NCBI RefSeq assembly: GCF_002531725.1
Contig: NZ_NWSQ01000001.1
Span: forward strand, 310,001 to 374,000
Length of the DNA: 64,000 bases
Reading direction: 5' to 3'
Origin: Rhizobium sp. L43
GTDB taxonomy: Bacteria > Pseudomonadota > Alphaproteobacteria > Rhizobiales > Rhizobiaceae
Part shown: positions 45,036-52,209 of the stretch, piece after piece
Layout: every line of letters starts with the position of its first letter
Position numbering within the stretch: position 1 is the stretch's first letter
Position numbers and translations under genes: made by a program
Notes under the pieces: generated by a model
Databases searched by the model: none
The model's input: the letters and a program-made list of their open reading frames with translations, nothing else
What the model was told of the DNA's origin: nothing

Positions 45036-45167
45036 ATGGAAACGATGAGCAGCATCTTGATACTTGGATTGGTCCTCATTCCACTGATGATGTTCTTTCC
45101 GACCGCCGTTCAGATGATGGCGACACTGTTCGGCATGAGCTCGGTCCTGGTCGGGATGCCGCTCTGA
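45036..45167 (+). CDS. 43-residue membrane micropeptide coupled to CpaF
   Basis: GGAGAG lies about seven bases before ATG 45036. The frame encodes METMSSILILGLVLIPLMMF followed by a second hydrophobic part and a stop at 45165-45167 that overlaps the next ATG (TGATG). It is one long or two short TM helices. Translational coupling to the ATPase suggests a membrane dock or pilin-like partner. It is too short to classify. Confidence 0.6.
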   Translation: METMSSILILGLVLIPLMMFFPTAVQMMATLFGMSSVLVGMPL

Positions 45168-46315
45168 TGAAAGCCGTTTCCGACGATGCAGCCGAACAGG
45201 CAACCTTCCAGGTCCTGACCCGAGCGCTGGACAAGTTGCTCGGACCGATCCGTTTCCTCCTCGAAGATCCGAGCGTTTCCGAAATCCTGATCAACGGGAC
45301 ATCCGACATCTTCGTCGAAAGGCGCGGCAAGCTCGAACGCGCCGATGCGCGTTTCGCCAGCCGCGAGGACCTGGAATCGGCCGCACGCAGCATCGCGCAA
45401 TTCTCCGGCAAACGGCTGACGCCGGAGGAGCCGAGCGTCGAGGCCCGTTTGCCGGATGGCTCACGCGTGCAGATGATCCAGCCGCCTGCCGCCCGCACCG
45501 GGCTCTGCATCTCCATTCGCCGTTTTCTGAAGGAACATCGCAGCATTCGCGATCTCGTTACCCAGGGCAGCCTGACCGAGGAGTCGCTGTCGCTGCTGCA
45601 GGCGGCCGTCGGGCTACAGAAGAACGTCATCATCTCCGGCGGCACCGGCACCGGCAAGACGACGATGCTAAACGCGCTGTCGGAAGCCTTTGCCGACCAC
45701 GAGCGCATCATCGTCATCGAGGACACGTCGGAACTGCAGATCCGCAAGGAGCACGTCGTCTATCTCGAAGTGACGAAGCCCGACCGTTTCGGCCGCGGCG
45801 GCGCCAGCATCCGCGACCTGTTCCGCTCATCGCTGCGCATGCGGCCTGACCGCATCATCGTCGGCGAATGCCGCGGCGGCGAGGCGCTCGACATGATCCA
45901 GGCGATGACCTCGGGCCACAGCGGCAGCCTTTCGACGGTGCATGCGAACACGCCCTACGACGCGCTGCACCGGCTGGAAACCTTAGCGCTGATGTCCGAC
46001 ATCGATATGCCGCTGCGGCCGCTGCGCGCCCAGATCGCCTCGGCGGTCGACGTCGTCGTGCAGATCGCCCGCTTCAAGCGCACCGGCAGACGCCGGGTGA
46101 TCGAGATTTCCGAGATCAAGGGCCTCAACAATGACGGCCAGTATATCGTCGAAAGCATCTACAAGCTCGAGGGCGACGGCCATTCCAATTCCGATGGCGC
46201 ATTGCTGTGGACCGGCGTCGTCCCGAGCTTCGCCACCGACGCGATCGAAGAGCTGCAAGGCGCGGAGCGATCGGAGTGGATGAAGGCCGAAGCCGCGGTG
46301 CGGGCAACGGCTTGA
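45167..46315 (+). CDS. Second CpaF/TadA-type secretion ATPase
   Basis: 382 residues from ATG 45167; a longer upstream extension in the same frame overlaps the small gene and lacks a ribosome binding site. Walker A GGTGTGKTTMLN, Asp/Glu box IVIEDTSELQI, Walker [15 protein letters not shown] and His box GHSGSLSTVHAN are all intact. It lacks the FHA extension of the first ATPase. Having two CpaF-type motors in one cluster, transcribed divergently, is unusual. It could drive retraction, a different substrate, or be part of a chimeric locus. Confidence 0.88.
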   Translation: MKAVSDDAAEQATFQVLTRALDKLLGPIRFLLEDPSVSEILINGTSDIFVERRGKLERADARFASREDLESAARSIAQFSGKRLTPEEPSVEARLPDGSRVQMIQPPAARTGLCISIRRFLKEHRSIRDLVTQGSLTEESLSLLQAAVGLQKNVIISGGTGTGKTTMLNALSEAFADHERIIVIEDTSELQIRKEHVVYLEVTKPDRFGRGGASIRDLFRSSLRMRPDRIIVGECRGGEALDMIQAMTSGHSGSLSTVHANTPYDALHRLETLALMSDIDMPLRPLRAQIASAVDVVVQIARFKRTGRRRVIEISEIKGLNNDGQYIVESIYKLEGDGHSNSDGALLWTGVVPSFATDAIEELQGAERSEWMKAEAAVRATA

Positions 46316-46389
46316 AATCTATTGGCGGACGCCAACTGCATGATGCATTCGAGGGAAGGGAAGGCAAACCTGGTTGCCTTCCCCGGTGT

Positions 46390-47808
46390 TTACCGGCGCT
46401 TGTTGCGCCAAGGCGCGTTCTTCTGCCAGTCGCCGGCCATGATGCTCCCGTAGGGGATCACCTCGTCGACCACATCGGCGAGGCCGTAGTGCTCGATCTG
46501 CGCCCGCACGTTCGCAGCACTCTTGTAGGCACTCGGCAATTCCGACACATCGGCGAAACCGGAGAAGAACCGCGCGTCGAGACCGCTTGTTTCCTTCTCC
46601 AGAATAGCCGCGATGTTGTTCGGGCTCAGACCGCGCGAATCCGCCCCATATTCCGCAGACAGCTGCCTCATATGTGCGCTGCGCGAAAAGTTACGGCCGG
46701 CGCCATGCGGCGAGAAGCCGAGGCCATGGGCAGCGTTCGAGCCGCGAACGATCAGGATCGGTTCCGCCATATTGAGCGGAATGATGGTCAGATCGGTCGC
46801 GTCATGCGCCCAGTTGTCGAAGGCAGGGGTCGCACCCTTTCCGTGGTAGAACAGCCCGTCCGACTTCCGGAAGACGAAATTATGCTCGTTCCAGAAGCGG
46901 TCCGCGACCTTGGCCGAGAGCCTTTCCGCCGCCATGTCGTGAAGGACATAGTGGTTTTCTTTTGTCCACTGGCGGATCGTCTGCAGCGCCGACCAGTAGA
47001 AGTCACCTTCCTCGGTATCCGCCGGAATCCAGGCATTTTCCCGATGCGTCTCGGGCGAGATGCGTTCCCGAAACTGGTTGGCGACCTTCATGCCCTTGTC
47101 GTAGAGCCGCGCTCCCGGTGCCCGCGATCCATGATGGGTCACAAGCGCGGTTTCACCGGTCGATTTCATCGTTCCGACATAGGCGAAATGATTGCCGTCG
47201 CCCTGGGTGGCGAAATGCTCGATGCCGGCGCTCAGCACGCCGTCGCGCAGATAAGGATTCTGCTCGAAGGCCGAAAGCGTCGCCTCGGAAGGCTTCAGCT
47301 GCGCGCCGCGCGGACGACCGCCGGGACCGAAATGCGTCACGGCATGCACGGCATCCAGAAGCGACTTCGGGTCTGTGCCGGGAAAGATCGAGATCGCCAT
47401 GGAGCAGCAGATATCGGCCGAATGCATGCCGGGATGGATCGCTTCGGACGCGACTACGCCGCCGACCGGGATCGTTCCCACCGGGCCAGCCGGGCAAGCG
47501 TCCGGCATGATCGCCGCGGATCGGACGACGGGTGTGCGCACCAGCGCGCGCATCGTCGCATTGACCTTCTCGACATTGTCCTGCTCAAAGGCGTTCTCGG
47601 CACGGATATTGGAATAGATCTCGATATCGTTATCGGCCCTCAAGGCAAGCGTCGGCCCGGGCTGGAAGGCTTTTGCCGCTTCCAGCGCATCCGCCACCGA
47701 ACCACCCTTGCTCAAAACCGCGTTGGCCGCGTCGAGAGCCGGGCGAAACCACTTCCCCTGGCTCATGCCGGCATCGATCAAATCCTGTCCGCTCATTACC
47801 GCTATCAT
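46390..47808 (-). CDS. rtcB: RtcB RNA ligase
   Basis: 472 residues from ATG 47808 (ATG 47796 also possible). It is an RtcB family RNA ligase that joins 2',3'-cyclic phosphate or 3'-phosphate ends to 5'-OH ends through a GMP-His intermediate. Visible motifs: the metal-Cys region reads HSADICCSMAI (usual form D.GCGM), GDGNHFAYV, THHGSRAPGA, and the guanylylated His in SPHGAGRNFSR. The altered CCSM motif places it in a divergent RtcB subgroup. It is the last gene of the rsr-Y RNA-rtcB transcript. Confidence 0.92.
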   Translation of the reverse strand: MIAVMSGQDLIDAGMSQGKWFRPALDAANAVLSKGGSVADALEAAKAFQPGPTLALRADNDIEIYSNIRAENAFEQDNVEKVNATMRALVRTPVVRSAAIMPDACPAGPVGTIPVGGVVASEAIHPGMHSADICCSMAISIFPGTDPKSLLDAVHAVTHFGPGGRPRGAQLKPSEATLSAFEQNPYLRDGVLSAGIEHFATQGDGNHFAYVGTMKSTGETALVTHHGSRAPGARLYDKGMKVANQFRERISPETHRENAWIPADTEEGDFYWSALQTIRQWTKENHYVLHDMAAERLSAKVADRFWNEHNFVFRKSDGLFYHGKGATPAFDNWAHDATDLTIIPLNMAEPILIVRGSNAAHGLGFSPHGAGRNFSRSAHMRQLSAEYGADSRGLSPNNIAAILEKETSGLDARFFSGFADVSELPSAYKSAANVRAQIEHYGLADVVDEVIPYGSIMAGDWQKNAPWRNKRR

Positions 47809-47860
47809 TGTCTTTTCTGCGTCTGCAGTCCTTCTTGTTCCGTTGCTTCTCTTCACACCA

Positions 47861-47958
47861 CCTGGGCGACGAGCATTGCCGGAGATCTCTCTCGCCGCAC
47901 GCATTCCATGATCATGGCGCGATGCGGCCCCTGTAGTCACCGGTGGCATTCGCCCAGG
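47861..47958 (-). ncRNA. Y-RNA-like unit 5 (hairpin module, no tRNA mimic)
   Basis: The closing helix is CCTGGGCGA/TCGCCCAGG. The shared GAATGC and ACTACA elements and the 3' CTCGTCG are present, so it belongs to the same family. The interior lacks T- and D-arms. Instead GCCGCA...TGCGGC encloses the palindrome CCATGATCATGG, an ordinary hairpin. It ends 52 bases before the rtcB start. Confidence 0.75.
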
Positions 47959-47971
47959 GCCTTTCTTCATC

Positions 47972-48112
47972 ACCCCGGCGACGAGATGTGGCAGGACAAT
48001 TTACTGAGCTACGCGCTCCCTTCGGAAGCGCGGGATGATTTGAACACCCGACCTGCCCGCCGGAAATCCGACGGGCCGCTCTACCTGTAGTCCTGCCGGC
48101 ATTCGCCGGGGT
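47972..48112 (-). ncRNA. Y-RNA-like unit 4 (tRNA mimic permuted in the D-loop)
   Basis: Closing helix ACCCCGGCGA/TCGCCGGGGT; second helix GGCAGGAC/GTCCTGCC. The tRNA-like part reads, 5' to 3': GGTAGAGC (3' side of a D-arm), a 9-bp arm GCCCGTCGG-ATTT-CCGGCGGGC in anticodon-arm position, a T-arm with TTCAAAT loop, an acceptor-like stem closed by a GAA loop (CGCGCTTCC/GGGAGCGCG), then TAGCTCAG (5' side of the D-arm). All four tRNA arms are present but the chain is opened in the D-loop. Confidence 0.85.
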
Positions 48113-48138
48113 AGTTCGTTCCTGCAGGGCAGGAAGTT

Positions 48139-48267
48139 GCAGCGGCGACGAGGGTGGACGAAACCGGATGGCCCCGCTCGTGCCAGAGAGCGTATGCCCA
48201 GGAGGAGTCGAACCTGCCAGACCATCCAACGTTGGCGGCTGTAGTTCCGTCCGGCATTCGCCGCTGC
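48139..48267 (-). ncRNA. Y-RNA-like unit 3 (degenerate tRNA mimic)
   Basis: Closing helix GCAGCGGCGA/TCGCCGCTGC (10 bp); second helix GGACGGAAC/GTTTCGTCC. The inner module keeps a T-arm (loop TTCGACT, one mismatch in the stem) and a D-arm-like GCTC-TCTGGCAC-GAGC, but the acceptor stem is reduced to a few bases (TGGGCATAC). GAATGC and ACTACA are present. Confidence 0.82.
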
Positions 48268-48275
48268 ATTCGGCT

Positions 48276-48385
48276 ATGGCGACAACTGTCCGGGAAACAG
48301 CTTGCTCTACCAACTGAGCTACAGGACCAGGTCCTGGCGAGAATCGAACTCGCGACACAGATGTAGTTCCCCATGCATTCGCCAT
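48276..48385 (-). ncRNA. Y-RNA-like unit 2 (tRNA mimic with closed acceptor)
   Basis: Closing helix ATGGCGA/TCGCCAT; second helix GGGGAAC/GTTTCCC. The module order is T-arm (GCGAG-TTCGATT-CTCGC), acceptor-like hairpin CAGGA-CCTGG-TCCTG, then a D-arm TAGCTCAGTTGGTAGAGCA identical to that of ordinary tRNAs. There is no anticodon arm; the Y stem occupies its place. Confidence 0.87.
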
Positions 48386-48399
48386 GTCATTTCATTCGT

Positions 48400-48535
48400 C
48401 CGTGACGACGAGGTGTGGTGAAACAGCCTGCTCTATCCGCTGAGCTACGGGTCCATAAACTGGGGGACCCGACGGGATTCGAACCCGCGACCTGGAGATT
48501 TAACGATCTGTAGTTTCATCCGGCATTCGTCACGG
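48400..48535 (-). ncRNA. Y-RNA-like unit 1 (permuted tRNA mimic with encoded CCA)
   Basis: Closing helix CCGTGACGA/TCGTCACGG; second helix GGTGAAAC-type/GTTTCACC with one bulge. Inside, a small hairpin AGAT/ATCT is followed by a T-arm (GCGGG-TTCGAAT-CCCGT), then 3' acceptor CGGGTCC, CCCA, a six-base spacer, and 5' acceptor GGACCCG, then D-arm GCTC-AGCGGATA-GAGC. The acceptor halves pair over 7 bp. The discriminator-plus-CCA before the spacer is what a mature tRNA 3' end looks like. It starts about 50 bases after the rsr stop. Confidence 0.88.
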
Positions 48536-48584
48536 CTCCCCGCGCCGGTCACGGTGGCGCGAGGGTATTGCTTCTGCGAGCCCG

Positions 48585-50141
48585 TCAGAGCGCGATCGCC
48601 TCGATGGCTTTCACCCAGCCATCCGCTCCCTTGCTATTGGCCGCGAAAGCCGTGATCACTCCGTAGACGGCATCCGAGAAGCCGCCGATATTGAGCACGT
48701 CTTCCCGCGTCGGCGCCTGGGTCGTGGCATGGGGCTGGATGTCGAGGCAGACCAGCTTTGCAGCCGGGTTGACCCGCTTGATCCTGGCCCATTCCGTCAT
48801 GACAGCAGTCGGCTGTCCGCTCCCGCGCGCATCCACCCAGGACTCATTGTCCGAGATGAACACCACGAGATCGACCTTGGCCTTCTCGTTTGCCAGCCTC
48901 TTCAGCGGTGCGGAGCAGTTGGTTCCGCCGCCGCCGATTTTCGCCAGCTTGCCGGCATTGGTCATCACCGAATCCCGCTTGTTGAGGCTGACATGCACCA
49001 CGTCATTCTCGAACGGCAGCACCCGCGCCTTCGGGTTGCGCTGCAGGAACGCCGCGGTCATCAGACCGGCGACATCGATGCAGCGAACCGAGGACGTCGC
49101 ACCCTTGCGGTAACCGGTCACGGGCGAACCCATGGAACCCGACACGTCGGGGCACAGCACCACATTGCCCGTCAGGGACGGCACGTTGGCGATGGCGATA
49201 TCCATCGCCTCCTGAAGCGCATCCCGCACGGCATGGGGAAGCTGGCCGTCGACCATCTTCCACGCCATCATCAGCTGATAGGGGAAGACCTTTGCCTTGC
49301 GGATTTCCTCCGGATCGGCAAGCCGCGCCGCCAGCGCCTCGGCAAAACCCTCGACCTCGAACACGCCGTTGCGTGCAAAGGTGTTGAGGTTCTGCCGCAC
49401 CATCTGCCAGCCGCCCTTGCGGGCGATTTCAACCCAATGCTCCCGCGTCAGCGGCAGCGAGGTCAGCATCTGGAACGGGACGTCCGGCACTGGCACCGTC
49501 TGGTCACGCCGGAACGCTTCCAATGCCTTGACGAGCTCAGGCAGTGCCGCGTAGTCGTGCGGCTTGCTGATCGCCCAGGCATAAAGCGCCTTGCGCTCCT
49601 CCGTCGCCGGCTTCGGATGCACCATGCGGATGACGTCGGCGAGCGAAGGATCGTTTCCGACCATCGCACGCAGGATCTGCTCGGTGCTCGCCCGTTCGAG
49701 CCACGCCTGCACCACCTTCTTCGGGCGTGTGCCGAGGGACTTCCGACCCGTGGCGCCGGAGCGCATGACCTGCACGAAGCCGCGCAGCATCTTGCCGCTC
49801 TTCACCACCCGCGGGAATGCACGGGCGAAGGCGTCGCTCTGAAGGCTGGAGAGCATGGCGAGCAACGTCACCGGCATGTCCTTCATCTGCCCCTTCTCAG
49901 CGGCGTAAACAGCCACCTTGGCGAGAAATTCCGGCTCGACCTGAAGGGCAAGCGTCTTTATCGCGTCGAGCTGCTCGGCCCCATCCGCATAGAAGGTGCC
50001 GTTGAAGGTGCCGGTCACAGCATATTGCGCCAGCGCCTCGCGCGGCGTCAGCTGGTAGGCCGGAGCCGCTTCATGATTTTTTGTATCCGTTCCCGGAAGC
50101 AGTTTCCCGAGATAGGTTTTGAAGATCGCCTTGTTGACCAT
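48585..50141 (-). CDS. rsr: Rsr, bacterial Ro60 (TROVE-domain) RNA-binding protein
   Basis: 518 residues from ATG 50141 with AGAGG upstream; an earlier ATG at 50165 lies at or before the predicted transcription start. The N-terminal TROVE/HEAT ring (LTPREALAQYAVTGTFNGTFYADG, DMPVTLLAMLSSLQSDAFAR) is followed by a von Willebrand A domain with a full MIDAS: DVSGSMGSP, a Thr in GGGGTNCS and Asp in ISDNESW. Ro60 proteins bind Y RNAs on the outer surface and RNA 3' ends in the central hole, aiding RNA quality control. Its Y RNA partners are probably the five units encoded downstream. Confidence 0.92.
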   Translation of the reverse strand: MVNKAIFKTYLGKLLPGTDTKNHEAAPAYQLTPREALAQYAVTGTFNGTFYADGAEQLDAIKTLALQVEPEFLAKVAVYAAEKGQMKDMPVTLLAMLSSLQSDAFARAFPRVVKSGKMLRGFVQVMRSGATGRKSLGTRPKKVVQAWLERASTEQILRAMVGNDPSLADVIRMVHPKPATEERKALYAWAISKPHDYAALPELVKALEAFRRDQTVPVPDVPFQMLTSLPLTREHWVEIARKGGWQMVRQNLNTFARNGVFEVEGFAEALAARLADPEEIRKAKVFPYQLMMAWKMVDGQLPHAVRDALQEAMDIAIANVPSLTGNVVLCPDVSGSMGSPVTGYRKGATSSVRCIDVAGLMTAAFLQRNPKARVLPFENDVVHVSLNKRDSVMTNAGKLAKIGGGGTNCSAPLKRLANEKAKVDLVVFISDNESWVDARGSGQPTAVMTEWARIKRVNPAAKLVCLDIQPHATTQAPTREDVLNIGGFSDAVYGVITAFAANSKGADGWVKAIEAIAL

Positions 50142-50176
50142 GACGGCACCTCTTGTTGGGTTCATGCCAGATACAT

Positions 50177-50192
50177 TTCAAGACGCGTGCCA
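50177..50192 (-). promoter_or_regulatory. Sigma-54 promoter of rsr-Y RNA-rtcB
   Basis: On the minus strand TGGCACG-N4-TTGAA matches the -24/-12 consensus (TGGCACG-N4-TTGCW) except for one base in the -12 box. It lies 36 bases before the rsr start. It fits activation by RtcR, a sigma-54 enhancer-binding protein encoded divergently. Confidence 0.8.
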
Positions 50193-50217
50193 GTTTGGAG
50201 AAAAGAGCGAGGCATAC

Positions 50218-50290
50218 ACGAAACTTTCGTACATCTCTTTGTTTTAAAAAGAGAAATTTTTACGCCACATCGAACGCAATCATGAATTGC
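50218..50290. promoter_or_regulatory. Candidate RtcR upstream activator sites
   Basis: Three inverted repeats lie between the sigma-54 promoter and rtcR: ACGAAA-C-TTTCGT (50218-50230), TCTCTTT-N7-AAAGAGA (50234-50254) and GCAAT-N5-ATTGC (50276-50290). Enhancer-binding proteins use such palindromes 80-150 bases from the promoter. The AT-rich tract 50300-50340 probably holds the rtcR promoter. Confidence 0.5.
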
Positions 50291-50351
50291 GAAAATCCGT
50301 ATCCAGATTATATTATCGCATATTATATCACTTTATAATTCTGGATAAGAC

Positions 50352-51959
50352 ATGAAGCGCCGCGTCGCCATCAGCATATTGGGAACCACCCTGGATGCAG
50401 GGAAATGGGAAAACCGCTGGAGTCGCTGGCGGCCCAGTGTCGCGCTTTGCCAGCAGCCGGGCCTGTTCATCGACCGGCTGGAACTGATCCACGACAACCG
50501 CTCGCAAGCTCTCTGTCACCGTATCGTTGCCGACATCGAAACCGTGGCGCCGGCGACGGAGGTGCGGAGCAACGTCATCAACTTCCGGGACCCCTGGGAT
50601 TTTTCCGAGGTCTATACGAGCCTCAGGGACTTTGCCCGCAATTACAACTTCGACCCCGACACGGAAGACTATCTCGTCAACATCACCACCGGCACCCATG
50701 TGGCCCAGATCTGCTGGTTCCTGCTGACCGAAGCCCGCATCATTCCCGGCCAGCTGCTGCAGCTCTCGCCGCCGCGCGAGCGGGAACCGGAGCAGGATTT
50801 CGCCGGCACACATCGGATCATCGACCTCGACCTTTCCCGCTATGACGAGATCGCCAAGCGCTTCGCTTCCGAGCGGGAAGACGCCGCCTCTTTCCTGAAA
50901 TCGGGAATTTCGACCCGCAACGCCGCCTTCAACAGAATGATCGACGAGATCGAAAGGGTGGTGATCCGCTCGACGGCGCCCGTTCTCCTGACCGGCCCGA
51001 CCGGCGCCGGCAAGTCGCAACTTGCCCGCCGGATCTACGAGTTGAAGAAGAGCCAGCGCAAGGTCAGTGGCCCCTTCATCGAGGTCAACTGCGCGACGCT
51101 GCGCGGCGACCAGGCCATGTCTACCCTGTTCGGCCATGTGAAAGGCGCCTTTACCGGCGCTGCCGGCGAGCGTGCCGGCTTGCTCAAGTCCGCCGACAAA
51201 GGCGTGCTGTTCCTCGACGAGATCGGCGAACTCGGCCTCGACGAACAGGCCATGTGCCTGCGCGCGATCGAGGAAAAGAAGTTCCTGCCCATGGGCGCCG
51301 ATCGGGAAGTGACGGCGGACTTTCAGCTGCTGGCCGGCACCAATCGCGATCTTGGCGAGGATGTCCGAAAGGGAAGGTTCCGCGAAGATCTCTATGCCCG
51401 CCTGAACCTCTGGACGTTCCAGCTGCCGGCCCTGCGCGAGCGCAAGGAGGACATCGAGCCCAATCTCGACTTCGAGCTGAGGCGTTATCTGGAACGAGAA
51501 GGCGAAAATGTCACCTTCAACAAGGAAGCACGCCAACGCTATCTTGCTTTCGCAACCGGCCCGCAAGCCGTCTGGAGCGCCAATTTTCGCGACCTGTCGG
51601 CTTCGGTGACCCGCATGGCGACCCTCGCGCCGCATGGGCGCATCACGACCGACGTCGTTGACGATGAAGTCCGACGGCTGAATGCGTTTTGGCGCAGCTC
51701 AAGCGACGACGGCAGGGTGGATCTGATCCTTGAAGAGGTGCTGGGTGCAGAGACTGCCGCTCGCCTCGATCGCTTCGACGCAGCACAGCTTGCCGCGGTT
51801 CTGCACACCTGCCGTCAACATGCAACGGCAAGCGCGGCGGGCAGAGCCTTGTTTGCGATCTCACGCTTGGAGAAAAAGAGCAGCAACGACGCCGATCGCC
51901 TGAGCAAATATCTCGCGCGCTTCAGTCTCAGATTCGAGGATATCAAGAGACCTGAATAA
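50352..51959 (+). CDS. rtcR: RtcR, sigma-54-dependent activator of RNA repair
   Basis: 535 residues. The N-terminal ~170 residues (MKRRVAISILGTTLDAG, ITTGTHVAQICWFLLTEAR) are the CARF-type Rossmann sensor known for this family. The AAA+ core has Walker A GPTGAGKS, the sigma-54 contact loop KGAFTGA and Walker B LFLDEIGEL, then an Arg-finger region. The C-terminal part is helical and should contain the DNA-binding HTH. It is inactive until the sensor binds an RNA-damage-related ligand, then drives rsr-Y RNA-rtcB. Confidence 0.92.
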   Translation: MKRRVAISILGTTLDAGKWENRWSRWRPSVALCQQPGLFIDRLELIHDNRSQALCHRIVADIETVAPATEVRSNVINFRDPWDFSEVYTSLRDFARNYNFDPDTEDYLVNITTGTHVAQICWFLLTEARIIPGQLLQLSPPREREPEQDFAGTHRIIDLDLSRYDEIAKRFASEREDAASFLKSGISTRNAAFNRMIDEIERVVIRSTAPVLLTGPTGAGKSQLARRIYELKKSQRKVSGPFIEVNCATLRGDQAMSTLFGHVKGAFTGAAGERAGLLKSADKGVLFLDEIGELGLDEQAMCLRAIEEKKFLPMGADREVTADFQLLAGTNRDLGEDVRKGRFREDLYARLNLWTFQLPALRERKEDIEPNLDFELRRYLEREGENVTFNKEARQRYLAFATGPQAVWSANFRDLSASVTRMATLAPHGRITTDVVDDEVRRLNAFWRSSSDDGRVDLILEEVLGAETAARLDRFDAAQLAAVLHTCRQHATASAAGRALFAISRLEKKSSNDADRLSKYLARFSLRFEDIKRPE

Positions 51960-52209
51960 GGGTTTGGTTGGATGAACGCCAATCATCTCTTTCGCTCATA
52001 GGACAACCGTTGGCCGTTGCCGGGCTACCGAAGGGTATCGCCTTTGCAACACTCGCTCTGCCTTCGCGTTCGTTTCGAAATGGACTACCCCTGAGTCATA
52101 TGCGAATACATATCGACGTAAACAGTGGCTCCGTCGCCGATTTTCCACTGAACCTGCGCGTCTTGTCGTCCAAAACTCGTCTGAGGATTTCTTTTCGAAC
52201 CTGGTCCCA

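Noticed and set aside
46207..48090. 627-codon plus-strand frame
   Set aside because: Antisense to rtcB and the Y RNA array; no recognisable domain.
47912..48385. Protein-coding frames of 70-157 codons on both strands across the Y RNA array
   Set aside because: They lack ribosome binding sites and plausible protein composition, while RNA helices with compensatory changes explain the sequence.
48420..48535. Ordinary tRNA gene(s) on the minus strand between rsr and rtcB
   Set aside because: T- and D-arms are present but in permuted order, and no normal 5' acceptor - D - anticodon - T - 3' acceptor path can be drawn; the pieces sit inside Y-like stems.
50177..50192. Start of rsr at ATG 50165
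   Set aside because: It would lie at or before the transcript start predicted from the sigma-54 promoter; ATG 50141 has a proper AGAGG.
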